DNA of 20,241 nt, from assembly GCA_030636255.1 (NCBI GenBank), contig DAOVXH010000010.1, positions 1-20,241 on the forward strand, written 5' to 3'. Of this stretch, positions 8,101-14,273 are shown piece by piece. The notes under the pieces are model-generated. The model had not been told where the DNA came from. It saw nothing but the letters and a program-made list of their open reading frames with translations, and did not search any database. Position 1 is the stretch's first letter, and each line of letters starts with the position of its first letter. This DNA comes from Methanomassiliicoccales archaeon (GTDB lineage: Archaea > Thermoplasmatota > Thermoplasmata > SG8-5). The translations under genes and the position numbers were made by a program.

Positions 8101-8633
8101 AGGTGGGATATACTGCCGAATACACGACTCAGTATTGCGGCAAAATCGCAACCCAGACTATTTCCGGATGGAATCTTGTTTCATCACCGTTCCTTGTAGG
8201 CCAAACACCCCTTTCAGAGGCACTTCAGAGCCTGGACTGGACAGCAGCAAGAACATGGGAACCAGAAAGATTTCCAAATCGCTGGACAATAAATAGAACA
8301 ACATTGCCCATAACATTAAACACCCTTGAATTTGTGAACCAGACCAATGGAATCTGGATAGATGCAGCCCAAGGGAATTTCAGCACTTTAGGGTTCATAG
8401 ACAATATCACTATAGATTTGAAAGTTGGATGGAATCTTGTGGCCTATCCCTATCACGAGGCAATGTCAGTATCCCAGGCATTGGCTGGATTGCCATGGGA
8501 TGATGTCGAAGTCTTTGACCCACTTTCCCAGTTCAAGATATCCCAGATTCAGGATTATGAGCCATTAATGCCAGGCCAGGGCATGTGGATACATGTGACC
8601 TCTGATGCAGAGTGGATAGCCACCAATCTTTAG
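5121..8633 (+). CDS. Secreted M28-family metallopeptidase with five-bladed propeller and twin GWNLV domains
   Basis: 1170 aa. Signal peptide at about 11-35 (ending TSSA). The M28 domain (about 50-425) keeps the two-metal site: His147 and Asp149 in AHYDS, Asp164 in GADDNGSG, Glu197-Glu198 in DCEELG, Asp225 in NLDMIAY and His369 in SSDHAPF. It should be a zinc aminopeptidase or carboxypeptidase. Residues about 232-337 between Asp225 and His369 look like an inserted domain. After a linker domain (about 445-530), five repeats of about 50 aa (about 555-822) carry 'MWY-G-Y' and 'ANSSDGLSW' signatures typical of GH43/GH32-like five-bladed propellers. An FN3-like domain (about 829-1005) follows, itself interrupted at about 865-965. 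Two 'GWNLV' domains (1016-1098 and 1103-1166) end the protein. There is no C-terminal membrane anchor. Start choice: TATA-like CTTAAGTAAT is about 27 bp before the ATG. Glycan attachment and peptide release are inferred roles. Confidence 0.9.
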   Translation: MYTKRSGHHSLKKISGFLIASIFIIMVFLPVTSSAPSNESQPVPEAPLPQDTIKVNSTREIENILLSIDGTLLARHVQKFQDYKTRYAERGDKCNLASEYISQVFQSNGLNTSYDPFLYKNKAKMRNVIGEKPGTTAPNKIIIICAHYDSINPPSSMTVAPGADDNGSGVAAVMVAAEVLSDYDFNYTIRFIAFDCEELGLWGSAHYANDAEIRGDNIVGVINLDMIAYNPDPSVDTVYLVKDYNDDVKIENELVYGPAPAADTTVFFWLDNDGVYELDCTLYIEEQGIPGTLHKLVEGAANDYVLNYTTGFIDFSGGWGSLAEHENITAWYNYSVSGPLINFMKQIMQKYSHISNIIPVDHLSGSSDHAPFSPTFPAIMFIESRYTANPHYHSAHDIIDNLNFTYCANITQFAVAAIAELAELNSTDNAPPSHSPGFPPNNGYGQAMPEISIEVKDPSSLNIPSIEMWVNGLEVSSILQPISLGYNISYIPAIPFTDGQTVNVSVSTNDTHGHGFNYFWEFLVDAVIPEPPTNIIIEQSRVELEKQGLVLDIGPGTYDNLWAQKPTVIYKDNEYKMWYGANGAANRIICYANSSDGLSWTKHGIVLGLGAPSDDDGQRALYPSVIFDGEYKMWYSGYDLVNWRIMYATSSDGLSWTKQGTVIDNGPAGDFDDTYAYGPTVLKTDEYEMWYTGYDGLEHNILYANSSDGITWNKHNQEITPDGIGIVHGDGIIRNPGVAYDSGYYHMYFGRYNGLEIRTMYARSIDGIRWTEQGMAIDIGGGGTPDKLRSTMCSVLIIDNETKVWYSAFNGASWRIMFANTTSNMNKNDITLSWTESTSDDIVRYEVFRESRPSAFPGTLEMVNPEFYNVPDYLTPWTAQDEAIVNISAYGPVTGSHPSFFLLPDDNIIDISLYMRQSTGEWQKLVQDTDFTVKMDYGLVNLDSIYPFTPGATFHAFYNHTTTKGMKIIGNSMTDVRAGASNQSYYYRIRAVDKVGYTAEYTTQYCGKIATQTISGWNLVSSPFLVGQTPLSEALQSLDWTAARTWEPERFPNRWTINRTTLPITLNTLEFVNQTNGIWIDAAQGNFSTLGFIDNITIDLKVGWNLVAYPYHEAMSVSQALAGLPWDDVEVFDPLSQFKISQIQDYEPLMPGQGMWIHVTSDAEWIATNL

Positions 8634-8642
8634 AGTTTAGAA

Positions 8643-8653
8643 ACCTTTATTTG
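8643..8653 (+). promoter_or_regulatory. Promoter (AAACCTTTAT type) before a putative structured RNA
   Basis: AAACCTTTATTTG at 8641-8653 is nearly the same as the element before the aminotransferase operon at 17677 (AAACCTTTATATTGG). A start about 25 bases downstream would fall near 8672, at the base of the long-range helix described next. Confidence 0.5.
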
Positions 8654-8668
8654 ACATGAGAATACTGA

Positions 8669-8940
8669 TGAGCTTAGCTATCGCACCGAAGATTGTAATG
8701 ATGTGTGGACCTCGGTTCACGCGGTGATTTACGACGCAAGCGATGGCAATCAAATGGGCGCCTTTAACGGGTCCCTTCAGGACAGAGGTGTGTTGCCTTA
8801 GAATGACTGAAGACCAACCCAGGTGTCCTACAACCCCTCGGCTAGGGTCAGGATGCTGAGAGAGCTAAGCTTACCATGACGTATTCTGTTAATGCCGAGG
8901 GACACACCTTCCAGTATCCCTGGATTAAGCGAAATTTTTA
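8669..8940 (+). ncRNA. Putative multi-branched structured RNA, family unknown
   Basis: No ORF of note covers this gap. Bases 8669-8679 pair with 8863-8873 (11 bp, one G-T), closing about 205 nt. Inside are at least three further helices: 8680-8684 with 8740-8744 (ATCGC/GCGAT, containing ACCGA 8685-8689 with TCGGT 8712-8716); 8745-8749 with 8793-8797 (GGCAA/TTGCC, containing GTCC-cttca-GGAC at 8771-8783 and CCT/AGG); and 8826-8829 plus 8833-8836 with 8845-8848 plus 8850-8853 (TCCT..ACCC/GGGT.AGGA). The first two abut, so they could stack. A T-rich stretch at 8934-8939 may end the transcript. I could not match it to RNase P RNA (no GGAAAGUC or ACAGAA core), SRP RNA (no GGAAGG-AGCA) or a tRNA. 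The strand is chosen from the promoter at 8643; helices alone do not decide it. Confidence 0.55.
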
Positions 8941-8959
8941 CAATAAATAATTTACCCAG

Positions 8960-11900
8960 CTAATCAACTTTCTCAGGCTTTATTGGCTCAGGCTCGGCCG
9001 GAGTCACATCTTCAGAAACTTCTTCGGCAGGACTTTCTCCGCTTTCAGGAATCTCTTCTGGCTCTGGAGCTTCAACTTTCTCTGGCTTGCTTTTTGTTCT
9101 GAGATCCTTTTCTGTGAGCCCGGATTTTTTCATGGCCCTCTTCAACATAACCCGGTTCTTTCGAAGGTCCATTCGCAGGGATCGATTGGCCATGTAAAGC
9201 ATGACGGTCATTACCAGAAGCGCCACTATTGCGCCGTACAGAACATAATCTCCCAAATCTGGGGGTACAACATCGCCTTCGGTGACATACTGCCATGTGG
9301 AAGTATTTCCAAGCAACAGGCCATTCACGTCTTTGGCACTTCCTGAAACACTAACAGTGTATGAAGTATTGAACTCAAGGGGCCCCTCAGGTGTAAATCT
9401 CATGGCCTTCCCAGTGTCGCTCCAGTCGATAGTGCCATTGATTTCTGTGGATGCGTTCTTGAATGAGAATGCAGCTTCTACAGATGTTCTATTCATTTCC
9501 TGGCTGAAAGATATTGCCACAAAGAAAGGCTCAATGGGTATGGTGGCATTGTTGGCGGGGAACACGCTGACAATCCTGGGATTCTCAAGGATGACAGCCC
9601 CCTTGGTCAAGAAACTGAAGGCGAACCTGTCTCCAGAGGCACCATCTCCATTACCATCCAGCTTTGTTCCAACAAGGTCCATTGCAGTTCCCATCACCGT
9701 AACCCTGTATTGCGCCCCTTCAAGCAAGTCACTATTGAGAATTAAAGTCAGGTTTTTCTGGTCCGCAGAGAAGGACGGCATGTAGCCAGTGTTCGGGTAT
9801 ATTGATACGCCATTGGTTACAGAGGTGATGTCCATCTGTTTGCTGAAATTGATGTAAATTGCTGACAAGGACAATCCAATCTCTGCCTGGTCTGCAGCCG
9901 GGTAATGAGATATAACAGTTGGTGGTTCCAGTGCTGTTGTGAAAGAAAATACAAAATCATCATTTGGTTCTGAAACACCATTATTATTTCCATCCAGTGT
10001 CTTGCCATAAAATGAAGTGGCATTTGTCCCCAATCTTACGGTGTATGTGGAATCAAAGTTCAAAGTTTCATTTGGCTGGAATGAGAACAGGGTATTTCCT
10101 GAGAACCAGTCAACAGTACCATCTGTGATATCCCAGGTCTCTGTGCCATCTGTGTAAGTGAATTCATTCTGCACAGCATTGATATCCATTACAACATCAA
10201 AGGCCAGGTTAATGTAGGTGTTAACAGGCACATTGGATGCCCCACTTGGCGGATAGGTATCAGTAACATGTGGTGGTGGCGGTTCCAACCAGGTTGTGAA
10301 TGTCCAGGAATAATTGCTACCAATGATTCTACCGCCAATATCCCTTGCCATTGAGCCATTTATGTTAACAACAAATGTTTGATTGATTTCCAGTGCCGGC
10401 ACAGGGGAGAAAGTGAACTCGGTTATACCAGCATTCCAGAACTCTGTACCATTGGCTATTGTCCAATTAACAGTTCCATTGGTGTATGAGAAGGCATCTT
10501 CAACCGCGCTCTGGTTCATTGGCTCTGAGAATGTTATTCTGATAAAGCTGGCAGGGTCAACATCAACCTGTCCATTTGCAGGGCTTGTGGAAACAATATA
10601 AGGCGGTTCATCTGCCGTGGTAAAGTTCCACCCAAGAACATCTTCAGGCCAGTATCCGCCAGTTCCGTTCCCGTCCTGGTCCAGTGGATTGCCGATGATG
10701 TCAGTTGCCGTGCAATTTACTGTAACATTGTAAAAGGTCTCATAGGCGAAATCATCATCTGGGGCGAAAGTAGAAATATTTGTTGCAGAATCATGAACCC
10801 AGGTTCCATTGTCTGATGTCCAGTTGGTGATTCCATCTGTGTATGAAAATGAATTATTTACCGATGTCCAGTTCATTGTCTCGTTCCAGATTATTTGGAT
10901 TGGGGCGCTGATAGGTACTTCGGTGCCGTTTGGGGTGTAGTTTAGGGCCGTTGGGGAGAATGTGTCTGCTATCAGTGGCGCCGTCCACGGAGCCATAAGC
11001 GGATAATTATCCTTTGAATCTGCATCAATATCATAAGGAACATCGCCAATGCCATCATAATTATTGTCAGGGCCAGTGTAATCAGACCAGAAGTTTCCAC
11101 CGGAGGGATAGCCGCTGTCCCAATAATTTAAATCATCATCGTTGGATTGATCCACATTGTTTGTGATATTATTGTGATAGATGCTATTATTTACAGACGA
11201 AGAGATAGATATTCCACAAACGTTATTGGTAGAAATATTATTCATGAAAAGCGTGTTGCTGTCTGCATTATCTATTCTAATACCATATGAATTGTTATAC
11301 ATGGTATTGTTGGCCAACTGATTATTTGAACAATAACCAAAAATGTTGTACAAGTGTATTCCATGTGTGTTATTGTTGGCTGTATTGTTTGACACTCCAT
11401 TATAGCTTGAATTGTAAAGAAGGATGCCGCCATACCCATAAGATGCGGTATTGTTCTTAATTGAATTATTGTTGCAAAAACCCAATGATATACCATAACT
11501 TCCATTATCTAGTACCAGGTTTTCAATCACAATATTACTGCAGTTAGCTAGTATGACCTGGCCTGCATCGGCCGGTATTGTGCCACTGATTTGATTTTTT
11601 CTATAATAGACAGGTTTACCATTTAATGTGTTATTCTCGTCAATATTATGTGTGTTCCAATGTTCTAGATAATTCTCAACCAGCCGAATACTGCCGTTTA
11701 GCATCGTATTATTTGAAATAGTGTTGTTAATAGAGACACCCATGTAAATTGCAGATTTTGAGAAGGAATTATTAATGGAATTATTAGCAATAGTGTTGTT
11801 ATTTGAATAAGTAAATGCCACGCCTCTTGAATTATTATTAACTGTGTTATTGAGAATATGGCTGTTATCTAAAGAAGTGAAATAGATTCCGTCTTCTAAA

Positions 11901-12376
11901 CTGTTACTTACATTATTTAGTGAAATTGTAAGATTTTTTGACTCTACTAATTCCATCCCGCCATGTGTGTTATTTACTACAGTGTTATTAGTAATTGTGC
12001 CATTTATAGAGTTGTAAAGTAGTAATCCAGCACTAGAAAAGTATCCGCTTCCAATAGCGCCAACATCTTCATCGAACAATGAACAATTTCTCACCTCAAA
12101 ATGCTGAGTGGTATTTCCTATGTAAATACAATAACGATTTCCGGTGCCATTTATCTCCCAATTATCAATCACCCAGGGGTTTCCAACACTGCCATCTCCC
12201 CCTGTAACACCATTGGCCAAAATAAAATCCGCATCAGAATCAATCCGAATAGGTAGATGAGACACCAACGGAGCATTAACCGAAACTTCAACTTCTCCAG
12301 AATCCACCGGCGGAGCCAGCATTAATCCGCTCAGCAATAAACTTAGCACAATGAGCAATCCCATTCCCATTCTCAT
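8960..12376 (-). CDS. Surface protein: NosD-type beta-helix, five Ig-like domains, membrane anchor, cytoplasmic tail
   Basis: 1138 aa. Signal peptide at about 1-26. Residues about 45-465 are right-handed beta-helix of the NosD/CASH kind, with many repeats of the 'NNTI-NN' and 'GI-L-S-NN' type and a NosD-like end (NYWD, GGNFWSDYTG, GIGDVPYDI). Five Ig-like (Big_5/SbsA-type) domains follow at about 468-588, 590-696, 702-815, 817-925 and 930-1034, each starting like 'V-SPANG' and carrying 'F-MN-SVE-AFSYTNG'. One helix (about 1043-1063) anchors it, leaving about 75 cytoplasmic residues: first basic (RKNRVMLKRAMKK), then Pro/Glu-rich. Dozens of N-X-S/T sites suggest heavy glycosylation outside. 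A TATA box about 26 bp before the ATG predicts a leaderless message. Likely carbohydrate binding or a cell-wall structural role; no catalytic site is evident. Confidence 0.9.
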   Translation of the reverse strand: MRMGMGLLIVLSLLLSGLMLAPPVDSGEVEVSVNAPLVSHLPIRIDSDADFILANGVTGGDGSVGNPWVIDNWEINGTGNRYCIYIGNTTQHFEVRNCSLFDEDVGAIGSGYFSSAGLLLYNSINGTITNNTVVNNTHGGMELVESKNLTISLNNVSNSLEDGIYFTSLDNSHILNNTVNNNSRGVAFTYSNNNTIANNSINNSFSKSAIYMGVSINNTISNNTMLNGSIRLVENYLEHWNTHNIDENNTLNGKPVYYRKNQISGTIPADAGQVILANCSNIVIENLVLDNGSYGISLGFCNNNSIKNNTASYGYGGILLYNSSYNGVSNNTANNNTHGIHLYNIFGYCSNNQLANNTMYNNSYGIRIDNADSNTLFMNNISTNNVCGISISSSVNNSIYHNNITNNVDQSNDDDLNYWDSGYPSGGNFWSDYTGPDNNYDGIGDVPYDIDADSKDNYPLMAPWTAPLIADTFSPTALNYTPNGTEVPISAPIQIIWNETMNWTSVNNSFSYTDGITNWTSDNGTWVHDSATNISTFAPDDDFAYETFYNVTVNCTATDIIGNPLDQDGNGTGGYWPEDVLGWNFTTADEPPYIVSTSPANGQVDVDPASFIRITFSEPMNQSAVEDAFSYTNGTVNWTIANGTEFWNAGITEFTFSPVPALEINQTFVVNINGSMARDIGGRIIGSNYSWTFTTWLEPPPPHVTDTYPPSGASNVPVNTYINLAFDVVMDINAVQNEFTYTDGTETWDITDGTVDWFSGNTLFSFQPNETLNFDSTYTVRLGTNATSFYGKTLDGNNNGVSEPNDDFVFSFTTALEPPTVISHYPAADQAEIGLSLSAIYINFSKQMDITSVTNGVSIYPNTGYMPSFSADQKNLTLILNSDLLEGAQYRVTVMGTAMDLVGTKLDGNGDGASGDRFAFSFLTKGAVILENPRIVSVFPANNATIPIEPFFVAISFSQEMNRTSVEAAFSFKNASTEINGTIDWSDTGKAMRFTPEGPLEFNTSYTVSVSGSAKDVNGLLLGNTSTWQYVTEGDVVPPDLGDYVLYGAIVALLVMTVMLYMANRSLRMDLRKNRVMLKRAMKKSGLTEKDLRTKSKPEKVEAPEPEEIPESGESPAEEVSEDVTPAEPEPIKPEKVD

Positions 12377-12396
12377 AGTTCAGGCTATAGTTCAAA

Positions 12397-12408
12397 GATT
12401 AATAAATT
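12397..12408 (-). promoter_or_regulatory. TATA box giving a leaderless start for the surface protein
   Basis: Minus-strand AATTTATTAATC is centred about 26 bases before the ATG at 12376, so transcription would begin at or next to the start codon. No ribosome site precedes the ATG, which agrees. Confidence 0.55.
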
Positions 12409-12424
12409 TTGGGGAGGTATGAGA

Positions 12425-12588
12425 TTGGATGTATAGGCCCGCCCCATCCTGTGGATTATCCCATCTTCACCTGCTTGGAATGGATAGATATGGTAGGTTG
12501 AGGTTTAACCCACCCCATACAATCTTTTCGCCCCCCGCCCAATTCCTGCGCTTGCCGAACCCGTCCCCCCTCGGCCTACTCGGAATTG
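12425..12588 (-). ncRNA. Putative small structured RNA upstream of the surface-protein gene
   Basis: The minus strand has AAACTTTTATTGAT (12603-12616), close to the AAACCTTTAT promoters in this window, and a start about 25 bases on would fall at about 12588. That is exactly the first base of a hairpin: CAATTCC (12588-12582) with GGAATTG (12546-12540), containing GCCGA/TCGGC (12575-12571 with 12558-12554). Two further stems follow: 12514-12507 with 12499-12492 (8 bp, one G-T) and 12486-12482 with 12461-12457. No coding pattern is visible on either strand; the 88-codon plus ORF here is not protein-like. No clear terminator is seen, so the 3' end is a guess. Family unknown. Confidence 0.35.
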
Positions 12589-12602
12589 TATTTTGTCTGA
12601 TT

Positions 12603-12616
12603 ATCAATAAAAGTTT
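12603..12616 (-). promoter_or_regulatory. Promoter-like AAACTTTTATT element on the minus strand
   Basis: Differs by one base from the AAACCTTTAT elements at 8641 and 17677. It points towards the hairpin cluster at 12588-12425 and away from the ferredoxin gene. Confidence 0.4.
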
Positions 12617-12641
12617 GGCCCAGCACATTATCCTCCCACTC

Positions 12642-12662
12642 GTTGAACGCAGAGCGTTCGAC
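12642..12662. repeat. 9-bp inverted repeat with a 3-base loop
   Basis: GTTGAACGC (12642-12650), AGA, then GCGTTCGAC (12654-12662), with one G-T pair. It is a compact hairpin on either strand in the non-coding stretch before the ferredoxin gene. Its role is unknown; no T-run follows, so it does not look like a terminator. Confidence 0.6.
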
Positions 12663-12729
12663 TATGATGCGGCAACAATGTCTGATGGATATTAGCATCA
12701 TACTACTCACAGCATTTTACTGGCAATAG

Positions 12730-12852
12730 TTGGGTTCGATGTCTAACTATACAATTATTTAGAACCCGACCTGATTGAACAATATTACAACAATCGCAAT
12801 CAAAAAGCCCGTAATCTTCGTGTCTAACAATCTACAAATGGAGAGATTACGG
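12730..12852. repeat. Two consecutive inverted repeats sharing a loop motif
   Basis: Stem A is TTGGGTTC (12730-12737) with GAACCCGA (12762-12769), 8 bp with one G-T and a 24-base loop. Stem B is CCGTAATCT (12809-12817) with AGATTACGG (12844-12852), 9 bp perfect and a 26-base loop. The stems differ in sequence, but both loops contain TGTCTAAC followed by TACAA (12740-12754 and 12821-12837). The pair ends 9 bases before the ferredoxin TATA box. Confidence 0.55.
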
Positions 12853-12859
12853 TTGAAAA

Positions 12860-12869
12860 TCTTTATTAA
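12860..12869 (+). promoter_or_regulatory. TATA box of the ferredoxin gene
   Basis: TCTTTATTAA is centred about 27 bases before the ATG at 12892, so the message would be nearly leaderless. It lies inside the longer reading frame that begins at 12775, which argues against that upstream start. Confidence 0.5.
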
Positions 12870-12891
12870 TGGCTATTATATCTCGCGCATC

Positions 12892-13065
12892 ATGGTAGCA
12901 GTAGTGAACAAGGACGAGTGTGTTGGCTGCGGAGTATGCGTGGATGCTTGCCCCAATGAGGCCATCAAGATGGTGGATGACATTGCGGTGATAGAAGCAG
13001 ACCTGTGCATAGACTGCGAGGCCTGCGTCAGCGAGTGCCCGAACACCGCAATCTCCATGCAGTAA
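12892..13065 (+). CDS. 2[4Fe-4S] ferredoxin
   Basis: 57 aa, soluble electron carrier. Two cluster motifs are intact: CVGCGVCVDACP at 10-21 and CIDCEACVSECP at 39-50, each C-x2-C-x2-C-x3-C-P. The length matches small bacterial-type ferredoxins. The frame is open upstream to an ATG at 12775, but I choose 12892: the family starts a few residues before the first Cys, and the TATA box and stem B lie in the would-be extension. The downstream Lrp-type gene begins 46 bp later and may be co-transcribed. The redox partner cannot be told from this window. Confidence 0.93.
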   Translation: MVAVVNKDECVGCGVCVDACPNEAIKMVDDIAVIEADLCIDCEACVSECPNTAISMQ

Positions 13066-13111
13066 TTTCCTGTATGCCAGGCCTTCGGCACTGACATCAA
13101 AGGGTGAAAAA

Positions 13112-13348
13112 ATGGAAAATATTTTCATACTAGCTAAAGTGGATGCCACTCTTGTGAATAATGTAATAGAGTCAGCCAGAGCAGTCCAGAGCGTTAAAGA
13201 TGTTCATGCAGTCACCGGCCCCTATGATTTGTTTATTTCAATGGAAGGCGAGAGCGTTGCAAAATTACTTTCAAAGGCAATCAAGGAAATAAGTGCCATT
13301 GAAGGAATCCAATGTACCGAGACCCTTGTTTCAATCAACTTGGATTGA
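13112..13348 (+). CDS. Stand-alone Lrp/AsnC effector (RAM) domain protein
   Basis: 78 aa. The whole protein matches the ligand-binding beta-alpha-beta-beta-alpha-beta domain of Lrp/AsnC regulators, including 'V-AVTGPYDLFI' at about 32-43, where amino acids bind at dimer interfaces in the family. The DNA-binding helix-turn-helix is absent. Such short proteins occur widely in archaea and may modulate full-length Lrp proteins or act as small-molecule sensors. AGGGTGA precedes the ATG by about 6 bases. It lies between the ferredoxin and the zinc-ribbon gene. Confidence 0.88.
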   Translation: MENIFILAKVDATLVNNVIESARAVQSVKDVHAVTGPYDLFISMEGESVAKLLSKAIKEISAIEGIQCTETLVSINLD

Positions 13349-13358
13349 TGCACAGATA

Positions 13359-13367
13359 ATTATATAA
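13359..13367 (+). promoter_or_regulatory. TATA box before the zinc-ribbon membrane protein
   Basis: ATTATATAA lies about 37 bases before the ATG at 13400. A start about 25 bases on leaves a short leader that includes GAGGA at 13390-13394. Confidence 0.5.
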
Positions 13368-13399
13368 CTGAAATTTTACATTAGTAACCGAGGAACAGT

Positions 13400-14269
13400 A
13401 TGGCTGGAGAAGCATTGATTGGCTTAATATTCATTGTTTTCCAACTCATAGTATCCATATGGGCAGCCAAGGATGCCAAAAAGAGAGGATATCCGGGCCT
13501 GAAAATGGTGTTTATTTTTTTCCTGGTTCTTTTAATACCTTTACTTGGTCTGCTTCTTTACTTCGTACTGAGGCCCAGCGGCAAGCTGGTTCCATGTAAA
13601 AGATGCAAGAAAAAGGCATTTCCACATCTCAAGGAATGTCCACATTGCGGGCTTGACAAACCACGGCCAAGAAGACAGCAACCACCTGTTATTTCACAAC
13701 AGCGACCATCTGTTGCTCCACAACAGCAAGCACCTGCTGGACAGTACCCGCCACCACCTCCAGCAACCACACAAACAAAGGTTCAGAAAATCAAGTGCCC
13801 ACATTGCGGCCAGATGGTGGAACCTGGCTGGAAAACCTGTCCATTTTGCAGCCGTAAAATAATTATTGGCAAGACAATAATCGACGAAGTTTTTCTCATT
13901 TACCGGGACGGCAGGCTGATAAAACATTTCACCAGAAGAATTAAGCCAGACGTTGACCAGGACATTCTGTCAGGAATGCTCACTGCGGTACAGGATTTCA
14001 TCAGAGATTCATTCCGGGGAGAATCTGGAGATTTAAACCACATGCAATTTGGCCGTTTCCAGATACTTATGGGCAATGGAAGGTTCATCACGGTTGCTGC
14101 AGTTCTCATGGGCGATGAAATTGAACCATTCAGGCCACAAATAATCAAGGCAATTGACCAGATGGAAGCAGATTATGAGGTAATTCTCAGAGACTGGGAC
14201 GGCGATGTTGAACAGTTAAATGTCCTTGGCAGGTATATCATGGACCTTATTGAGGGCAGATATTCTTGA
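13400..14269 (+). CDS. Membrane protein with two zinc ribbons and a C-terminal roadblock-like domain
   Basis: 289 aa. Two membrane helices (about 5-22 and 35-57) resemble the PLDc_N anchor, with 'AKDAKKRGYPG' between them. Then come two C-x2-C pairs (Cys66/69 and Cys80/83), a Pro/Gln-rich linker (about 88-126) and a second zinc ribbon (Cys133/136 and Cys147/150). The C-terminal 130 residues start 'IDEVFLIYRDGRLIKH' and continue 'DILSGMLTAVQDFIRDSF', a mixed alpha/beta pattern similar to roadblock/longin-like domains. Family function is unknown; a cytoplasmic sensing or scaffold role at the membrane is inference. The start has GAGGA at 13390-13394. The gene converges with the DUF401 gene, stop to stop, with 4 bases between them. 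Confidence 0.82.
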   Translation: MAGEALIGLIFIVFQLIVSIWAAKDAKKRGYPGLKMVFIFFLVLLIPLLGLLLYFVLRPSGKLVPCKRCKKKAFPHLKECPHCGLDKPRPRRQQPPVISQQRPSVAPQQQAPAGQYPPPPPATTQTKVQKIKCPHCGQMVEPGWKTCPFCSRKIIIGKTIIDEVFLIYRDGRLIKHFTRRIKPDVDQDILSGMLTAVQDFIRDSFRGESGDLNHMQFGRFQILMGNGRFITVAAVLMGDEIEPFRPQIIKAIDQMEADYEVILRDWDGDVEQLNVLGRYIMDLIEGRYS

Positions 14270-14273
14270 TTTT

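Noticed and set aside
8669..8940. RNase P RNA, SRP RNA, 5S rRNA or a rRNA fragment
   Set aside because: None of the core motifs I can recall (GGAAAGUC and ACAGAA; GGAAGG-AGCA; 5S loops) is present on either strand, so only 'unknown structured RNA' is claimed.
12429..12695. 88-codon plus-strand ORF
   Set aside because: Proline-rich, low-complexity translation of a C-rich non-coding stretch with hairpins; no ribosome site or homology pattern.
12642..12852. CRISPR-like array
   Set aside because: The hairpin stems are all different in sequence and unevenly spaced; only a short loop motif repeats twice.
12775..12891. N-terminal extension of the ferredoxin
   Set aside because: It would contain the TATA box and a perfect 9-bp inverted repeat, and the family does not have such an extension.
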